A DNA stretch of 64,000 nucleotides from Phycisphaerae bacterium (GCA_030425705.1 JAUHZU010000003.1:248001-312000), one strand, 5' to 3'. Shown: positions 17,388-26,786, counted from the first letter of the stretch. Numbers and translations are program-made. Notes: generated from the sequence alone by a model not told the origin.

Positions 17388-17576
17388 AGGATGTTATCGG
17401 GTCGGCCGCTTTCCGGCAAGTGGTGGTGTTTTCATCCGGCGTTGTTGTTCTTGCCGGCCGCGGGTGTGTTTCTGCGAATAGTTGTTGGCCCGGGCCCCGG
17501 TTTGCTCTAGCATGGCGGCCCGCCGCTCGTGTTGGGTGGAGGGGTGTTGCGTCACATCTTGTTCGAGGAGAAACGT

Positions 17577-18713
17577 ATGGCTCGATTCCGTGTCTTGTCG
17601 GCCGTGGTCTGCCTGGGCGTGTTCTGGGGCTCGGGCCCCGCCGGGGCGGGTACGCCGGCCCCGCAGTACAACATCTTTGACCTCGGCGTGATCGATCCGG
17701 GTGATGCTGGCTCGCAGGGGTTTGGCATCTCTTCGGGCGGTGTCGCGGTCGGGCGGACGCTGGGGGTCTCGAACCAGGGCTTCTCCTGGACCCTCGGCGG
17801 CGGGCTGAACCCGCTACCCAACCTCGGGTCCCACCCCTTCGGTGCCGCCAATGACGCGAACGACACGGGCATGGTCGTCGGGACGGGCGCGACGACATTC
17901 TTCGGCTCGGGCGCTGTCCCGTTAGTCTGGAACAACGGTGTGGTGTCACAACTGCCCCTGGTCGCCGGCCAGACGGTCGGCCGGGCCAACGCGGTGAACG
18001 CCAGCGGTGTCGCGGTCGGGTCCAACGGCGGCGGGGTCGGCGAGTTCGCGGTGATCTACGACGGCGGGACCGCCACAGCCATCACCACCACGACCGCCAA
18101 CGGCGAGTTCATGACTACCGCCTACGGGATCAACGACAGCGGACTGGTGGTCGGGTCCGGCGTCGATCCGAACAATGCCGCGGTCACGGTCGGCCTGGTC
18201 TACGACAGCGTGAACGACACGATGGTGTCGGTCGGGGCCCTCACGGGGTTGGGTCACAACAGCGCGATAGCCTTTGATGTGAGCAACGCGGGGCATGTGG
18301 TCGGCCCGAGTTCACTCAACGGCGGCGTGGGCTCGACCCCCTTCATCTGGACGGAAGCCGGAGGGATCCAGGCGATCCCGCTCGTGGCGGGCGCGAGCAG
18401 CGCGTCGGCCCGCGGGGTCAACTCGGACGGCTGGGTCGTCGGCATCGGCTCGAGCGCCTTCGCGTTGCCGTTCCTTTATGACGGCGCGAACACCTACCTG
18501 CTCCAGGACCTGATCGATCCGGGTTCGGGCTGGGACCTGTCGATGAACACCTCGTCCGGGGCGTTGGGCATCAGCGAAGACGGGTCGATCGTCGGGACGG
18601 GGGTCATCAACGGCGAGACGCACGCTTTTGTGATGATCCTGGTCCCCGAGCCGGGGTCGGCGGTGTTTGCAGGTCTTGGGCTCGCGGCCCTGGTGCGTCG
18701 GCGTCGCGGCTGA
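17577..18713 (+). CDS. PEP-CTERM surface protein with HAF-type repeats
   Basis: 378 residues. GAGGAG lies six bases before the ATG. A signal peptide runs to about residue 25. The body is built of repeated blocks of the type G(I/V)NxSGxVVG...FxW/YDG (for example ANDTGMVVG, VNASGVAVG, INDSGLVVG, VNSDGWVVG, ISEDGSIVG), the HAF extracellular repeat that probably forms a beta-propeller. The C-terminus has the sorting signal VPEPGS, a hydrophobic segment and a RRRR tail, which exosortase recognises for export to the surface. No exosortase is in the window. Confidence 0.88.
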   Translation: MARFRVLSAVVCLGVFWGSGPAGAGTPAPQYNIFDLGVIDPGDAGSQGFGISSGGVAVGRTLGVSNQGFSWTLGGGLNPLPNLGSHPFGAANDANDTGMVVGTGATTFFGSGAVPLVWNNGVVSQLPLVAGQTVGRANAVNASGVAVGSNGGGVGEFAVIYDGGTATAITTTTANGEFMTTAYGINDSGLVVGSGVDPNNAAVTVGLVYDSVNDTMVSVGALTGLGHNSAIAFDVSNAGHVVGPSSLNGGVGSTPFIWTEAGGIQAIPLVAGASSASARGVNSDGWVVGIGSSAFALPFLYDGANTYLLQDLIDPGSGWDLSMNTSSGALGISEDGSIVGTGVINGETHAFVMILVPEPGSAVFAGLGLAALVRRRRG

Positions 18714-18722
18714 GTCCTGCCG

Positions 18723-19523
18723 TCAGTCGGGCTGCAGGGTGTTGATCCGCTCACGCGCGGTCCAGAGTTCGTCCAGCCCCGCGCGGTGCGCGGAGATGGA
18801 TGACATGGCTTGCCGCCCGCTTGTGGCCGGTCGGACGAGCACGCACGTCGCGATGTGGTCCCGCATGAAGTCGGCGGACTCGTGGTACGGCGAATCGAAC
18901 AGCGGGTCGTAGACCTCGATCACGCCATCGGGCTGGGCCGGGTCGTTGATGCGGCGGGTCGCGGTCACCCAATGCAGGTGTCCGTTTTCCCGGCGGACGA
19001 TCAGCAGGATCGCGGGGTGGCCCGTGTCGAGGTGCGCGAGCAGTTGCTGCCAGGCGTCGTCCACTGCGCAGTCGATCGCGTCGGCCTCGAAGAAGTCCTG
19101 GGCCAATACCATCCACAGGTCCGGGTGCAGCGCGCCGGTCGAGTCGCCCATCCAGAAGACGGCCTTGGTGTCGACGCCGAGCCGCCAGCGGACGCGCTCG
19201 GCCTCCGCGTCCAGACCGTAGGCGCGGTAGACCGTGCTGACCGCGTGGACCCCGCAGGTGAAGCCCTCGGTCTGCTCTTCGAGGACATAGCCGGCGGGTG
19301 CCGCGGTGGGGCGCTGATCGGTGTGGACGATGAACCAGGTCCGGGTGATGATCACGATCGGGGTGATGGAGAAACCGATCAGTAACGCGAGGATAAGCGT
19401 CCAGGCCTTGTGACGCCACATCCAGTGGAGCACGGCCAAAGGGCAGCGTATCCCCCAGTGTCGGCGGGGCCGATCCGTGCCCTCGGGTTTTGCCGACGTT
19501 GCGGAGGTTGCGTGGGCGGGCAT
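18723..19523 (-). CDS. Membrane-anchored C39-like cysteine peptidase
   Basis: 266 residues. One N-terminal transmembrane helix (about residues 40-62, LILALLIGFSITPIVIITRTW) follows a basic cytoplasmic lead. The outer domain has EGFTCGVHAVSTVYRAYGL near residue 90 with the nucleophile Cys, HLHWVTATR with the catalytic His, and EVYDPLFDSPYH with a candidate Asp, the C39/papain-like order. C39 domains cut leader peptides at double-Gly sites, but this one lacks any ABC module, so the substrate is unknown. It converges on the PEP-CTERM gene with a 9 bp gap. Confidence 0.75.
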   Translation of the reverse strand: MPAHATSATSAKPEGTDRPRRHWGIRCPLAVLHWMWRHKAWTLILALLIGFSITPIVIITRTWFIVHTDQRPTAAPAGYVLEEQTEGFTCGVHAVSTVYRAYGLDAEAERVRWRLGVDTKAVFWMGDSTGALHPDLWMVLAQDFFEADAIDCAVDDAWQQLLAHLDTGHPAILLIVRRENGHLHWVTATRRINDPAQPDGVIEVYDPLFDSPYHESADFMRDHIATCVLVRPATSGRQAMSSISAHRAGLDELWTARERINTLQPD

Positions 19524-19640
19524 CTCGGTCAGAGGATAACGGCCCGGCCGGCGGACCTACACTCACCCCGCTTGCCCGGCCGATAGGGTAGGGGCCGGGT
19601 GTTGCCCGGCGGGTTGTTATTCGGACAGGACCGGCTCGCA

Positions 19641-20477
19641 ATGGAATGGTGGCAGGCACTCATCCTGGGGATCGTCGAGGGGCTGACCGAGTACCTGCCG
19701 GTGAGCTCGACCGGGCACCTGGTGCTGGCGTCCTGGCTGTTGGGGCTGGGCGAGACGGCGAGCAAGAAAGAGGCGGTCGACAGCTTCAACATCGTGATCC
19801 AGGCCGGGGCGATCGCCGCGGTGCTCGGGCTGTATCGGGCGCGTGTGATGCAGATGTGCCGGGGGCTGATGGGCAAAGACACGGAAGGGCGTCGGTTAGC
19901 GATGAACCTGGTCGTGGCGTTCCTGCCCGCCGCGCTGCTGGGGCCGCTGCTGGCCGACCGGATCGAGGCGGAACTGTTCGCGCCCTGGCCGGTGATCGGT
20001 GCGCTGTTTGTCGGGGCCTGGCTGATGCTGGCGGTGGCGTGGAACCAGACGTTGCTGGAGGGTCGGTCGACCAAAGAGATTGAGGATGTGGATTGGCGGA
20101 TCGCGCTGCTGATCGGGTTCGGGCAGTGCGTGGCGATGTGGCCGGGCACGAGCCGGAGCATGATGACGATCGTCGCGGCGCTGCTGCTGGGCTTGCGGGC
20201 GAAGGCGGCGGCGGAGTTCAGCTTCCTGCTCGGGCTCATCACGCTCGGCGCCGCGACCTGCTACTCGGCCACGAAGAGCGGCGGGACGATCATCACCGAG
20301 TTCGGCTGGATGCCGCTGATCGTCGGCTTTGTCGCCGCGACGGTCTCGGCGGCGTTGGCGGTGAAGTGGTTTGTCGGGTTCCTCACCCGGCACGGGCTCG
20401 CGCCGTTCGGCTGGTACCGGCTGGCCCTCGCGGTCGGGCTGGCGGTGCTCATCCTGATGGGCTGGATGGAGATGTAA
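19641..20477 (+). CDS. uppP: Undecaprenyl-diphosphatase
   Basis: 278 residues, polytopic. It recycles undecaprenyl pyrophosphate for peptidoglycan and other wall glycans. Both family motifs are present: EGLTEYLPVSSTGHLVLA near the N-terminus with the catalytic Glu, and PGTSRSMMTIVAALLLG near the centre with the essential Arg. About eight hydrophobic segments. Start at 19641 (MEWWQALILG). Its product also underlies bacitracin tolerance in other bacteria. Stand-alone gene. Confidence 0.95.
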   Translation: MEWWQALILGIVEGLTEYLPVSSTGHLVLASWLLGLGETASKKEAVDSFNIVIQAGAIAAVLGLYRARVMQMCRGLMGKDTEGRRLAMNLVVAFLPAALLGPLLADRIEAELFAPWPVIGALFVGAWLMLAVAWNQTLLEGRSTKEIEDVDWRIALLIGFGQCVAMWPGTSRSMMTIVAALLLGLRAKAAAEFSFLLGLITLGAATCYSATKSGGTIITEFGWMPLIVGFVAATVSAALAVKWFVGFLTRHGLAPFGWYRLALAVGLAVLILMGWMEM

Positions 20478-20543
20478 CCCGACCGGCATGGCCCGACGGG
20501 GGACTGCCCCGCTGCGTGTTTACCCTAGGGTTTGCTGGCTGCT

Positions 20544-20572
20544 TTGACGCTTTCACGGCGTCGGGCTACCCT
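20544..20572 (+). promoter_or_regulatory. Predicted promoter for ilvC
   Basis: TTGACG at 20544-20549, 17 bp spacer, TACCCT at 20567-20572, ending 44 bp before the ilvC ATG. Confidence 0.5.
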
Positions 20573-20616
20573 GTCGGGCTTTGCTCCACAGCCCACAGAC
20601 GAAAGCGAACTCTACG

Positions 20617-21621
20617 ATGGCGATCGAAACGCTCTACGACAAGGACGGTTCCCTCCAGCCCCTGGCCGGGAAGACCGTCGCGGTCCTCGGCTACGGCAGC
20701 CAGGGCCACGCCCACGCCCAGAACCTCCGCGACTCGGGCGTCACCGTGATCGTCGCCAACCGCGCTGATTCGGCCAACGGCAAGCTCGCGGCCGAGCACG
20801 GCTTCACGCCGATGCCCGTCGCCGACGCCGTGAAACAGGCCGACGCCGTGGTCATCACGCTCCCCGACGAGGTGCAGCCCTCCGTCTACGCGGAGTCGAT
20901 CGCGCCCAACCTCAGCGACGGCATGTCGCTGATCTTTACCCACGGCTTCAACATCCATTTCAAGACGATCGAGCCCCCGGCCGGCGTCAACGTCATCATG
21001 GTCGCGCCCAAGGGCCCGGGCCACACCGTCCGCAGCGAGTTTGAGCGCGGCGGCGGCGTGCCTTGCCTCATGGCCATCGAGCAGGACGCGACCGGCGACG
21101 CAGCGGACCTCGCGCTGGCCTACGCCATCGGCGTCGGCGGCGGCAAGGGCGGCACGCTTAAGACCACCTTCGCCGAGGAGTGCGTCACCGACCTCTTCGG
21201 TGAGCAGGTCGTGCTCTGCGGCGGGCTCAGCGAGCTCATCAAGCACGGCTTCGACACCCTCGTCGAGGCGGGCTACCCGGCTGAGCTGGCCTACTTCGAG
21301 ACCTGCCACGAGGTGAAGCTCATCGTCGACCTCATCGTCAAGGGCGGGCTCAAGTATATGCGCTACTCGATCTCCAACACCGCGGAGTTCGGTGACTACT
21401 ACACCGGCCCGAAGATCATCGACGGCGACACGAAGAAGCGGATGCAGGCCGCCCTCAAGCACATCCAGGACGGCGGCTTCGCCAAGGCCTTCCGCGACGA
21501 CTACGAGGACGGCTTCAAGTGGTTCAAGCAGCAGCGGGCCGCCAACGCCGAGCACGGCGTCGAGTCGGTCGGCAAGGAACTGCGGGCGATGATGCCCTGG
21601 CTGAGCCCGGTCGAGATGTAA
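20617..21621 (+). CDS. ilvC: Ketol-acid reductoisomerase (class I)
   Basis: 334 residues, class I length. It converts acetolactate or acetohydroxybutyrate in branched-chain amino-acid synthesis. GYGSQGHAHAQNLRDSG is the NADPH-binding Rossmann motif; VAPKGPGHTVRSEFERGGGVP, TTFAEECVTDLFGEQ and ETCHEVKLIVDLI carry the Mg-binding acids of the knotted domain. The specificity loop (ANRADS) has Arg and Ser, favouring NADPH. Start at 20617 (MAIETLYDKDG). No ilvB or ilvN is adjacent. Confidence 0.97.
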   Translation: MAIETLYDKDGSLQPLAGKTVAVLGYGSQGHAHAQNLRDSGVTVIVANRADSANGKLAAEHGFTPMPVADAVKQADAVVITLPDEVQPSVYAESIAPNLSDGMSLIFTHGFNIHFKTIEPPAGVNVIMVAPKGPGHTVRSEFERGGGVPCLMAIEQDATGDAADLALAYAIGVGGGKGGTLKTTFAEECVTDLFGEQVVLCGGLSELIKHGFDTLVEAGYPAELAYFETCHEVKLIVDLIVKGGLKYMRYSISNTAEFGDYYTGPKIIDGDTKKRMQAALKHIQDGGFAKAFRDDYEDGFKWFKQQRAANAEHGVESVGKELRAMMPWLSPVEM

Positions 21622-21774
21622 TCCCGTCGGGCCCGAGGCGTCTTTGCCGCGGGCATGTCGGGTATGATGCCCGTTAGAAGGACCCAAAGGAAGGCCGGCC
21701 CGGCAAGATGCCGGGCTGTGCGCGGACGGCAACTCGGCCGCCGCGCGATCCCCTTTTCCCGAATGGAGAAGTTT

Positions 21775-22464
21775 ATGCGTTGGATGCTCCCCTCCCTGGC
21801 CGCGGCGGCGATGCTTGTCGGCGGCGCGACCCTGTCCCTGCAGGCCGAAACGCCGGTCAGCGAAGACCCCGCCCCCAACACCCTCACCGACGCCGAGCGT
21901 GAGGCCGGCTGGGTGCTCATGTTCAACGGCGAAGACCTCGATGGCTGGAAGATGAGCGAGGAAAACGCCGACTCGGTCTCCGTCGCCGACGGCAACATCG
22001 TCACCAACGGCCCCTGCGGCCACCTGTTCTATGGCGAAGACGGCAACGCCCAGATCGGTGACTTCGAGTTCCAGGCCGATGTCTATTGCGACGGCCCCAG
22101 CAACTCGGGCATCTACATCCGCACCCGATACCAGCGCGCAAGCTGGCCGGACTACGGCTTCGAGTGCCAGGTCGCTAACGGCTACGGCGACCCGCGCAAG
22201 ACCGCGTCGCTCTACGCCATCGCCGACATCGCCGAGTCGCCCGCCGAGGACGATGCCTGGTTCCACTACCACATCAAGGTCGAGGGCGACCGCGTCCGCA
22301 TCTGGATCGACGGTGAACTCGCCCAGGACTGGACCCAGCCCGACGACTGGAACAACGCCAACCGCAACCTTGACAACCCCGGTACGTTCGCCCTCCAGGC
22401 CCACGACCCCGGCAGCACCGTGCTCTACCGCAACCTCAAGTACCGCCCGCTCGACGACGAGTAA
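21775..22464 (+). CDS. Secreted DUF1080 (3-keto-disaccharide hydrolase) protein
   Basis: 229 residues. The signal peptide ends near LSLQAE, followed by one DUF1080 concanavalin-type beta-sandwich: GWVLMFNGEDLDGWK, FEFQADVYCDGPSNSGIYIR, GFECQVANG, WFHYHIKVEGDRVRIWIDGEL, and a C-terminal IxLQxHDPGSTVLYRNLKYRPL pattern. The family is linked to hydrolysis of 3-keto-glycosides. GGAG upstream places the start at 21775; an in-frame ATG 12 bp earlier contains the ribosome site. It is followed by a strong terminator, so it forms a single-gene unit. Confidence 0.85.
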   Translation: MRWMLPSLAAAAMLVGGATLSLQAETPVSEDPAPNTLTDAEREAGWVLMFNGEDLDGWKMSEENADSVSVADGNIVTNGPCGHLFYGEDGNAQIGDFEFQADVYCDGPSNSGIYIRTRYQRASWPDYGFECQVANGYGDPRKTASLYAIADIAESPAEDDAWFHYHIKVEGDRVRIWIDGELAQDWTQPDDWNNANRNLDNPGTFALQAHDPGSTVLYRNLKYRPLDDE

Positions 22465-22489
22465 TCACGGCACAATCCATCGCTGAACC

Positions 22490-22521
22490 AAGCCCCGCTG
22501 CGACCGAGCCGCGGGGCTTTT
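22490..22521 (+). terminator. Rho-independent terminator after the DUF1080 gene
   Basis: 9 bp stem AAGCCCCGC / GCGGGGCTT, 12 nt loop, then TTTT. Confidence 0.85.
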
Positions 22522-22534
22522 ACATCGGACGCGC

Positions 22535-22540
22535 TACAAT
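22535..22540 (+). promoter_or_regulatory. TACAAT -10 box, suggesting a leaderless transcript
   Basis: TACAAT ends 6 bp before the ATG at 22547, where transcription would start at or next to the initiation codon. There is no ribosome site in the gap. Confidence 0.45.
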
Positions 22541-22546
22541 ACGCGG

Positions 22547-24952
22547 ATGACCGAGAATCACGCCCACCACCCGCATTATGCCGAACTCGTCGATGCTGAC
22601 GGTGCATGGCGGTACACCAACCGCCTGATCGACGAGACCAGCCCGTACCTCCGTCAGCACGCACATAACCCGGTGGACTGGTACCCGTGGGGTGATGAAG
22701 CGTTCGAGCAGGCCCGGCAGCGCGGGGTGCCGATCTTCCTGAGCATCGGCTACTCGACGTGCTACTGGTGCCATGTGATGGAGCGGCAGGTCTTCGAGAG
22801 CCCCACGATCGCACAGCAGATGAACGAGCAGTTCGTGTGCGTCAAGGTCGACCGCGAGGAACGGCCGGACATCGACGACCTCTATATGACGGCGACGCAG
22901 CTCATGACGCGCCGCGGCGGCTGGCCGATGAGCGTGTTCCTGACGCCGCCCGGCGGCGCGGGTGCGGACGACCCCGGGCTCCGGCCGTTCTGGTGCGCGA
23001 CGTACCTGCCGCCGGCGCCGATGCAGGGGATGCCGGGGTTCCCGCAGGTGCTTGAAGCGCTCAGCGGGGCGTGGCATGCGCAGCGGACCGAGGTGCTGGA
23101 GCAGGCGGAGCGTCTGGCGGACGGTGTGGGGGAGTCGCTGTCCGAGTCGGCCGCGCCAGGCCCGATCGACCCGGTGCTGATCCCGCGGATCGCGAACGCG
23201 GTCGTGCAGACCTACGACCCCGAGCACGGCGGATTCGGCGGTGGCCCAGGCGCGGCACCCAAGTTCCCCCAGCCCGCGACCCCCGCGTTCCTGCTGGCGT
23301 TGCAGCGCGACAGCGACAGCGACAGCGGCAGCGGCGGCGAGGCACTCTGGCGGAAGATCGAGCACACTCTTGACCGCATGGCCCGCGGCGGGATGTACGA
23401 CCAGGTCGGCGGCGGGTTCCACCGCTACAGCGTCGATGCACAGTGGCTTGTCCCGCACTTCGAGAAGATGCTCTACGACAACGGCCAGCTCGCCGAGCTC
23501 TACGCCACTGCATACGCGAGCCACCCCGACAGCGAACACCACGATTGGTTCGGCTGGATCGCGCTGGGCATCGGCGATTACGTGCTGCGAGAGATGACCG
23601 ACCCGACAGGCATGTTCTGGTCGGCGCAGGATGCGGAGGTTGATGCGCAGGAGGGGCTGAACTACCTCTGGACGCCTGAGCAGGTGCGTGCTGCGCTTCC
23701 CGACGAACCGGATGCCGCGTTTGCGGTCGCGCTTTATGGCATCCAGGCGGGGCCGAACTTTCAGGACCCGCATGCGCCCGATGCGCCTCCCATGAATGTG
23801 CTCTACCTCCCGCAGACGCTGGACCGTTTCATAGCGGAGCAGGGGGCCACGCTCGAGCAGGTGCGGGAGACCCGCGACCGGATCAATGCCGGCCTGTACC
23901 AGGCCCGCTCGCGACGCAAGCAGCCGGGCACGGACGACAAGGTGCTGACCGGATGGAACGGGATGATGATCGCCGGGCTCGCGGCGGCGGGGGGGACGCT
24001 CGGTGAGCCCCGATTTCTTGACGCCGCGTCGCGCGCGGCCGACGCGATCGCTGAGCACATGGCCGTGCCGGACAGGCAGGGCGGCGGGCTGTATCGGACG
24101 TATCGCGCCGGTAACGCCAAGATCCCCGGCTTCCTCGAAGACTACGCTCATTACGTCCACGGCCTGATCCAGCTCCACCGCTATCGCAGCAGCAGCACGG
24201 TTTATCTCGACCTGGCCGAGCGCTACACGGAGATGGCCATCGAGCGGTTCGCCCATGAGCAGGGCGGCTACTACGACTCGCTCGCCGACCAGCAGGACCT
24301 GTTTGTGCGGACACGCGGGACCTACGACGGCGCGGTGCCCTCGGGCAACAGCCAGATGGTGCACAACCTGGTGGACCTTTACGAGCTGACCGGCAAACGC
24401 GAGCACGCTCAACGCGCGGCCCGCGACTTGATGAGCTTTGCCACACCGATGCGTGAGCGCGGCGGGGCGATGATCCACATGGTCCACGCGCTGCATCGGT
24501 TGATGCAGGCCGCGCCGGGTGTCATGCCGATCACGGCAGCGCCTGGCCAGGGTAGCGGTCTGGTACGGCTTGCGGCCGAGCCGGCAACGCTCGAACTGCG
24601 GGATGGCACGGGCAGACTGACCCTGAGGCTCACCATCGCCGAGGGCTACCACATCGGTACCGCGACACCGGCCGGCGGCGCGGTACGCGCGACGACGGTC
24701 TCGGTTTTTGGTGCAGACAACATCACGCTGCGCGTCCGCTGGCCCGACGGCGAACATCGGGAGTACTCTTCTGCCGAGGGCAAGCTGGAGGTCTACGAGG
24801 GCGAGGTATCGGTCGCTGTCGATCTAGTGGTGGCCGGTGAGGTGCCCGACAGCGTCACGCTCCAACTCGGCTACCAGCCCTGCACCGACCGGCAATGCGA
24901 ACCGCCTACAACAGTCTCGGTAGAGGTCGGTTTGCTAAAGCGTGAGGGTTGA
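22547..24952 (+). CDS. DUF255 thioredoxin-domain protein with C-terminal DsbD-like domain
   Basis: 801 residues. N-terminal thioredoxin-like DUF255 domain with [12 protein letters not shown] and a CYWC redox motif near residue 71, then the (alpha/alpha)6 glycosidase-type domain of the YyaL/SPATA20 family ([46 protein letters not shown]). The last ~130 residues form an extra beta-rich domain ending in [12 protein letters not shown], which resembles the N-terminal domain of DsbD, whose paired Cys exchange disulfides. No signal peptide is seen, so how the DsbD-like part would meet a redox partner is unclear. The enzymatic role of this family is not established. Confidence 0.88.
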   Translation: MTENHAHHPHYAELVDADGAWRYTNRLIDETSPYLRQHAHNPVDWYPWGDEAFEQARQRGVPIFLSIGYSTCYWCHVMERQVFESPTIAQQMNEQFVCVKVDREERPDIDDLYMTATQLMTRRGGWPMSVFLTPPGGAGADDPGLRPFWCATYLPPAPMQGMPGFPQVLEALSGAWHAQRTEVLEQAERLADGVGESLSESAAPGPIDPVLIPRIANAVVQTYDPEHGGFGGGPGAAPKFPQPATPAFLLALQRDSDSDSGSGGEALWRKIEHTLDRMARGGMYDQVGGGFHRYSVDAQWLVPHFEKMLYDNGQLAELYATAYASHPDSEHHDWFGWIALGIGDYVLREMTDPTGMFWSAQDAEVDAQEGLNYLWTPEQVRAALPDEPDAAFAVALYGIQAGPNFQDPHAPDAPPMNVLYLPQTLDRFIAEQGATLEQVRETRDRINAGLYQARSRRKQPGTDDKVLTGWNGMMIAGLAAAGGTLGEPRFLDAASRAADAIAEHMAVPDRQGGGLYRTYRAGNAKIPGFLEDYAHYVHGLIQLHRYRSSSTVYLDLAERYTEMAIERFAHEQGGYYDSLADQQDLFVRTRGTYDGAVPSGNSQMVHNLVDLYELTGKREHAQRAARDLMSFATPMRERGGAMIHMVHALHRLMQAAPGVMPITAAPGQGSGLVRLAAEPATLELRDGTGRLTLRLTIAEGYHIGTATPAGGAVRATTVSVFGADNITLRVRWPDGEHREYSSAEGKLEVYEGEVSVAVDLVVAGEVPDSVTLQLGYQPCTDRQCEPPTTVSVEVGLLKREG

Positions 24953-24973
24953 TCCCATGTGTTGGGGTGTATC

Positions 24974-25050
24974 CCGCCGCGTGTGACGAGGCGGCTAACC
25001 AAAACGTCAAGACAAGCGTATTGATTTAGCCGCCGCATCACACGCGGCGG
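24974..25050. repeat. Large hairpin-forming inverted repeat
   Basis: Arms CCGCCGCGTGTGA + CGA + GGCGGCTAA (24974-24998) and TTAGCCGCC + GCA + TCACACGCGGCGG (25026-25050): 22 of 25 positions pair around a 27 nt loop. No T-tract. It lies between two plus-strand genes. Candidate REP/MITE-like element. Confidence 0.7.
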
Positions 25051-25071
25051 AAGGCCCGCGATAAACCTACG

Positions 25072-25884
25072 ATGCCTCCCATGATCGACACCCACTGCCA
25101 CCTGACCTTTGACAAGCTGCATGCGTGCGTCGACCAGGTCCTCGCGGATGCGGACGCCGTGGGTGTCGACCGGATGATCTCGGTCGGCACGACCCCGGCC
25201 GACGCGGCACGCGCGCTAGCGCTGGCACGTCGTTACCCGCGCGTGTTCGCCACCGCCGGGGTCCACCCGCACTATGCCGAGCCATTCGTGGACCGGGCCG
25301 GCCTGCAAGACGCGCTCAACGAGAAGCTCGCCGACCCCCGCTGTGTGGCGCTGGGCGAGATGGGGCTGGACCGCCACTACCCCGAACCGCCGATGGAGGC
25401 GCAGCGCCGTGTGTTCGCCTGGCAGCTGGAACTGATGATGGACCCGCAGTCGCCGGCGGCACACCTCCCGGGCATCATCCACAACCGCGAAGCCACGGAC
25501 GAGACCCTCGCGATGATCCGCGAGGTGGGTGTCCCGGGCGAGCGCTTTGTCTTCCACTGCTTCACCGGCAGCGCGGACGAACTCGACGCGATCCTCGACC
25601 TCGGAGCCAGGGTCAGCTTCACCGGCATCGTGACCTTCGGCAGCGCCCGCGCCCTGGCCGAGGCGTCCGACCGCGTGCCGATCGATCGGTTGATGATCGA
25701 GACCGATTCGCCATACCTCACGCCCGAGCCGCACCGGAAGGTCCGCCCCAACGAGCCAAAGTACGTGGCGGATGTCGCCCGGTTCCTCGCCGAACGCCGG
25801 GGCCTGGACCTCGACCTGTTCGTCAAGCAGGTCGACGCGAACGCTAATGCGTTCTTCAACCTGCCGACTTCGGGTAACCCGTAA
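25072..25884 (+). CDS. TatD-family deoxyribonuclease-like hydrolase
   Basis: 270 residues with canonical TatD motifs: DTHCHL (metal HxH) at the N-terminus, AGVHPHYAE, ALGEMGLDRHY (bridging Glu), a HNREA-type His, VFHCFTGS and the C-terminal IETDSPYLTPEPHR (late Asp). TatD enzymes are metal-dependent 3'-5' exo- or endonucleases tied to DNA repair or turnover. The start may be 25072 (MPPMID) or the ATG at 25081; neither has a ribosome site. It is clearly distinct from the EboB-like paralog at 3.2 kb. Confidence 0.88.
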   Translation: MPPMIDTHCHLTFDKLHACVDQVLADADAVGVDRMISVGTTPADAARALALARRYPRVFATAGVHPHYAEPFVDRAGLQDALNEKLADPRCVALGEMGLDRHYPEPPMEAQRRVFAWQLELMMDPQSPAAHLPGIIHNREATDETLAMIREVGVPGERFVFHCFTGSADELDAILDLGARVSFTGIVTFGSARALAEASDRVPIDRLMIETDSPYLTPEPHRKVRPNEPKYVADVARFLAERRGLDLDLFVKQVDANANAFFNLPTSGNP

Positions 25885-25949
25885 CCCGCTCTGGGCTGGC
25901 GGCTTCAGCAACCAGCCGTCAGCGTCAATGCATCGCGCATCTGTATGCC

Positions 25950-26303
25950 TTACGGGATGTCGATCAGCCGGGGCCCGCGGTGCTGCTCTTCCTGATAGAC
26001 ATGCGAAAACACCTTGCGGTTGGGGACGATGACGGTCCCGTCGCGGTGGATAACGTTGATCTTGCCCTCCTCATCGATGAGTACGGCGAAGCCGTTTGGG
26101 TTTTCGACGCCGACCATCTGCTGGGCGTCACCGACCTTGTTGATGTCGATGACGACGTGGTTGTCGTTCGGGTCGTTGGGCTGCGGCTCGTCGCCCGCGC
26201 CCTGCGCGATCGCAAAGCCGGTGAGGGCGAGTACGGCGAGCCCGGCGTAGCCGAGCTTGAGCATGCGGTTCTGCTGACGTAGGTTGGTTTCGAGGTTCGA
26301 CAT
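25950..26303 (-). CDS. Small single-pass membrane protein, paralog of next gene
   Basis: 117 residues. The N-terminus is polar and Gln/Asn-rich for about 14 residues, followed by one hydrophobic helix (LGYAGLAVLALTGFAIA) and an outer domain containing NPNGFAVLIDEEGKINVIHRD and GTVIVPNR. The gene upstream on the same strand has the same plan and a matching NGFAV...DG...GTII segment, so the two arose by tandem duplication. The GFAV(x)nDG.V(x)4DGTI pattern looks like two short beta-hairpins. Function unknown. Confidence 0.7.
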   Translation of the reverse strand: MSNLETNLRQQNRMLKLGYAGLAVLALTGFAIAQGAGDEPQPNDPNDNHVVIDINKVGDAQQMVGVENPNGFAVLIDEEGKINVIHRDGTVIVPNRKVFSHVYQEEQHRGPRLIDIP

Positions 26304-26344
26304 GGTGTGCCTTTCGTTATGCGGAATATGTGGCGGGCATAGAA

Positions 26345-26635
26345 CTAGAAGCCGATCAGCATCGGCTGGTTGTTGGTGCGGATAATGGTGCCGTCCTCCT
26401 TGACGATGACGACATTCCCATCGCGGCGGACGAAGACGGCAAACCCGTCGGGATCGGAAACGGCCTGTGAATCCTCGATCAAGTCGATGTTTCGGGTGTC
26501 GCCGTCACGATCGAGCCCGGCTTGCATCGCCATGCCGGCCCCGAGGATGACGGCACCCGCAAGGACCACACAGCATCGGCGGAGCCAGCGGTTAGCGCGT
26601 TGGAGTTGACCGATTGAGTCGTTCGTTGGGTTCAT
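26345..26635 (-). CDS. Small single-pass membrane protein, paralog of preceding gene
   Basis: 96 residues: polar N-terminus, hydrophobic helix (CCVVLAGAVILGAGMAMQAG), short linker and a domain DPDGFAVFVRRDGNVVIVKED followed by GTIIRTNNQ. It shares order and core motif with the 117-residue neighbour 41 bp downstream, and both are probably on one transcript. No known family recognised. Confidence 0.7.
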   Translation of the reverse strand: MNPTNDSIGQLQRANRWLRRCCVVLAGAVILGAGMAMQAGLDRDGDTRNIDLIEDSQAVSDPDGFAVFVRRDGNVVIVKEDGTIIRTNNQPMLIGF

Positions 26636-26729
26636 ACAGGTAGCTCCGGGGTTAAATTCGAATGCGACAATCCATCATACGCCTACGGAGAATGACGCCA
26701 AGGCAAAACCGTCTATACAGGACTAAAGG

Positions 26730-26757
26730 AAAACCCGCCCCGATATGACGGGGCGGG
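26730..26757 (-). terminator. Rho-independent terminator after the PilZ gene
   Basis: Read on the minus strand: 8 bp stem CCCGCCCC / GGGGCGGG with an 8 nt loop, followed by TTTT, 30 bp past the PilZ stop. Confidence 0.8.
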
Positions 26758-26786
26758 CCACTGGATCAAGTTTGTTGAGGTACGAC

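Noticed and set aside
17341-17576. Cobalamin or SAM riboswitch upstream of metH
   Set aside because: No B12-box or SAM-aptamer core could be recognised in the minus-strand leader; only a short palindrome stands out.
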